A stretch of 6,816 bases of DNA from the NCBI GenBank assembly GCA_014379305.1, contig JACMMB010000077.1, positions 1-6,816 of the forward strand, read 5' to 3'. This document shows, in pieces, positions 6,059 through 6,816 of this stretch. Positions within the stretch are counted from its first letter, which is position 1. The number at the start of each line of letters is the position of its first letter. The DNA is from Akkermansiaceae bacterium (GTDB lineage Bacteria > Verrucomicrobiota > Verrucomicrobiia > Verrucomicrobiales > Akkermansiaceae). The notes beneath the pieces are model-generated. The model did no database searches, was not told the DNA's origin, and saw only the letters and a list, made by a program, of their open reading frames with translations. The translations under genes and the position numbers were made by a program.

Positions 6059-6816
6059 AATCTCCCGCCAAGTCACTCCTGAATCTGAACTTCGCCGAGC
6101 TGGCAAATGTCCTTGTGCATGATGGATTAAGTGCCCACCACGCAAAGGCACTGTGGCGGGCAGTCCATCGCGAATGTCACACCGATCTCGCTCGGATCGA
6201 ATTTCTACCCCCGCTGAAAAAATGGGTTGTCCAACATTTCGGTCCGCAGAAATCTTATTTTATCGATCAACCCGCGCAAGCTGAAGAAATCCACAGCAGC
6301 GATGGCCTTACCCGCAAATTCCTGCTCCGGCTGGCTGATGGCCAAGTCGTTGAAACCGTTCTAATGGGTTATCAGGGCAGGTTCACCGCATGCCTCAGCT
6401 CACAAGCCGGTTGCGCGATGGGATGCGTCTTTTGTGCCACGGGACAGATGGGGTTTGTCCGTCACCTCACGGTTGGCGAAATCGTCGCGCAGGTTTTGCA
6501 CGTGCGCCGCGCGCTCGCTGCGAGCCATCCCCACCGCCGCCTCCGCAACCTCGTCCTGATGGGGATGGGCGAGCCCCTGCATAACTACGAAGCCGTAATG
6601 AAAGCCATGGACATTGTAGGCGACTTGCGCGGATCGGGAATCGGCGCCGCCCGCATCGGCATCAGCACCGTCGGTTTCGTGCCTAACATTCTGCGCATGG
6701 CGCAGGAGAATCGTCCCTACCGCCTCGCGGTAAGTCTGCACGGCTCCACCGAAGCCGAGCGATCCGACCTGATCCCCGTAAGTACCAAATGGAATCTCGC
6801 CACGCTCATTGAAGCC
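6055..6816 (+). CDS. rlmN: RlmN-family radical SAM rRNA/tRNA methyltransferase (cut by right window edge)
   Basis: RlmN methylates C2 of A2503 in 23S rRNA and of A37 in some tRNAs. The frame runs 254 codons from a GTG at 6055 to the window edge. Cys120, Cys124 and Cys127 in GCAMGCVFCATGQMGF form the CxxxCxxC motif for the 4Fe-4S cluster. Cys113, seven residues before Cys120, sits where Escherichia coli RlmN has catalytic Cys118. Other family blocks are VETVLM (99-104), RHLTVGEIVAQVL, VLMGMGEPLHNYEAV, ISTVGFVPNILRMA and RLAVSLHGSTEAERSDLIPV. The second catalytic Cys lies beyond the window. The GTG start is chosen because it gives the normal N-terminal helical region and overlaps the upstream stop (GTGA), indicating translational coupling; the first ATG in frame (6364) would delete essential parts. 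A Cfr-like or paralogous RlmN specificity cannot be excluded, so the symbol denotes the family. Confidence 0.9.
   Translation, partial: MKSPAKSLLNLNFAELANVLVHDGLSAHHAKALWRAVHRECHTDLARIEFLPPLKKWVVQHFGPQKSYFIDQPAQAEEIHSSDGLTRKFLLRLADGQVVETVLMGYQGRFTACLSSQAGCAMGCVFCATGQMGFVRHLTVGEIVAQVLHVRRALAASHPHRRLRNLVLMGMGEPLHNYEAVMKAMDIVGDLRGSGIGAARIGISTVGFVPNILRMAQENRPYRLAVSLHGSTEAERSDLIPVSTKWNLATLIEA

Overview
This 6.8 kb window is a compact piece of bacterial chromosome with seven protein-coding genes, two of them cut by the window edges. All are housekeeping or envelope/nucleoid genes. I see no phage, insertion sequence, CRISPR array, tRNA or rRNA. The composition is moderately GC-rich and even. None of the eight candidate starts inspected (seven genes, two starts considered for one of them) has a convincing Shine-Dalgarno sequence, and several leaders are nearly devoid of G. 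A histone H1-like/DUF2934 protein and an OmpA-domain protein with a TonB/TolA-like anchor accompany a Mn-type superoxide dismutase. Together these point to a Gram-negative member of the PVC group, most plausibly Verrucomicrobiota. That assignment is inferred from features, not from a database match.

Layout, left to right. The 5' end of valS (valyl-tRNA synthetase, minus strand) runs off the left edge. Upstream of it on the same strand lies rmuC (membrane-anchored coiled-coil, nuclease-fold protein), whose stop codon sits inside a hairpin. A 116-bp divergent region separates rmuC from sodA (plus strand). sodA converges on a PIN-PhoH ATPase gene (minus strand), and a strong stem-loop between them can terminate transcription from both sides. 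After a 234-bp AT-rich gap comes a small minus-strand gene for a Lys/Ala-rich histone H1-like protein with a DUF2934-like C-terminus. A 93-bp divergent region then leads to a plus-strand gene for an inner-membrane OmpA-domain protein. That gene overlaps by three bases the GTG start of an rlmN-family radical SAM methyltransferase gene, which runs off the right edge.

The genes do not form one pathway. They are small transcription units: a possible rmuC-valS unit, solo sodA, a possible H1-like/phoH series, and a translationally coupled ompA-like/rlmN pair. The most unusual item is the OmpA-domain protein. Its single N-terminal membrane helix carries the SxxxH pattern of TonB and TolA, and its periplasmic domain keeps the peptidoglycan-binding Asp and Arg of OmpA/Pal. 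It could therefore be a one-protein energised link between inner membrane and cell wall; this is a hypothesis from sequence only.
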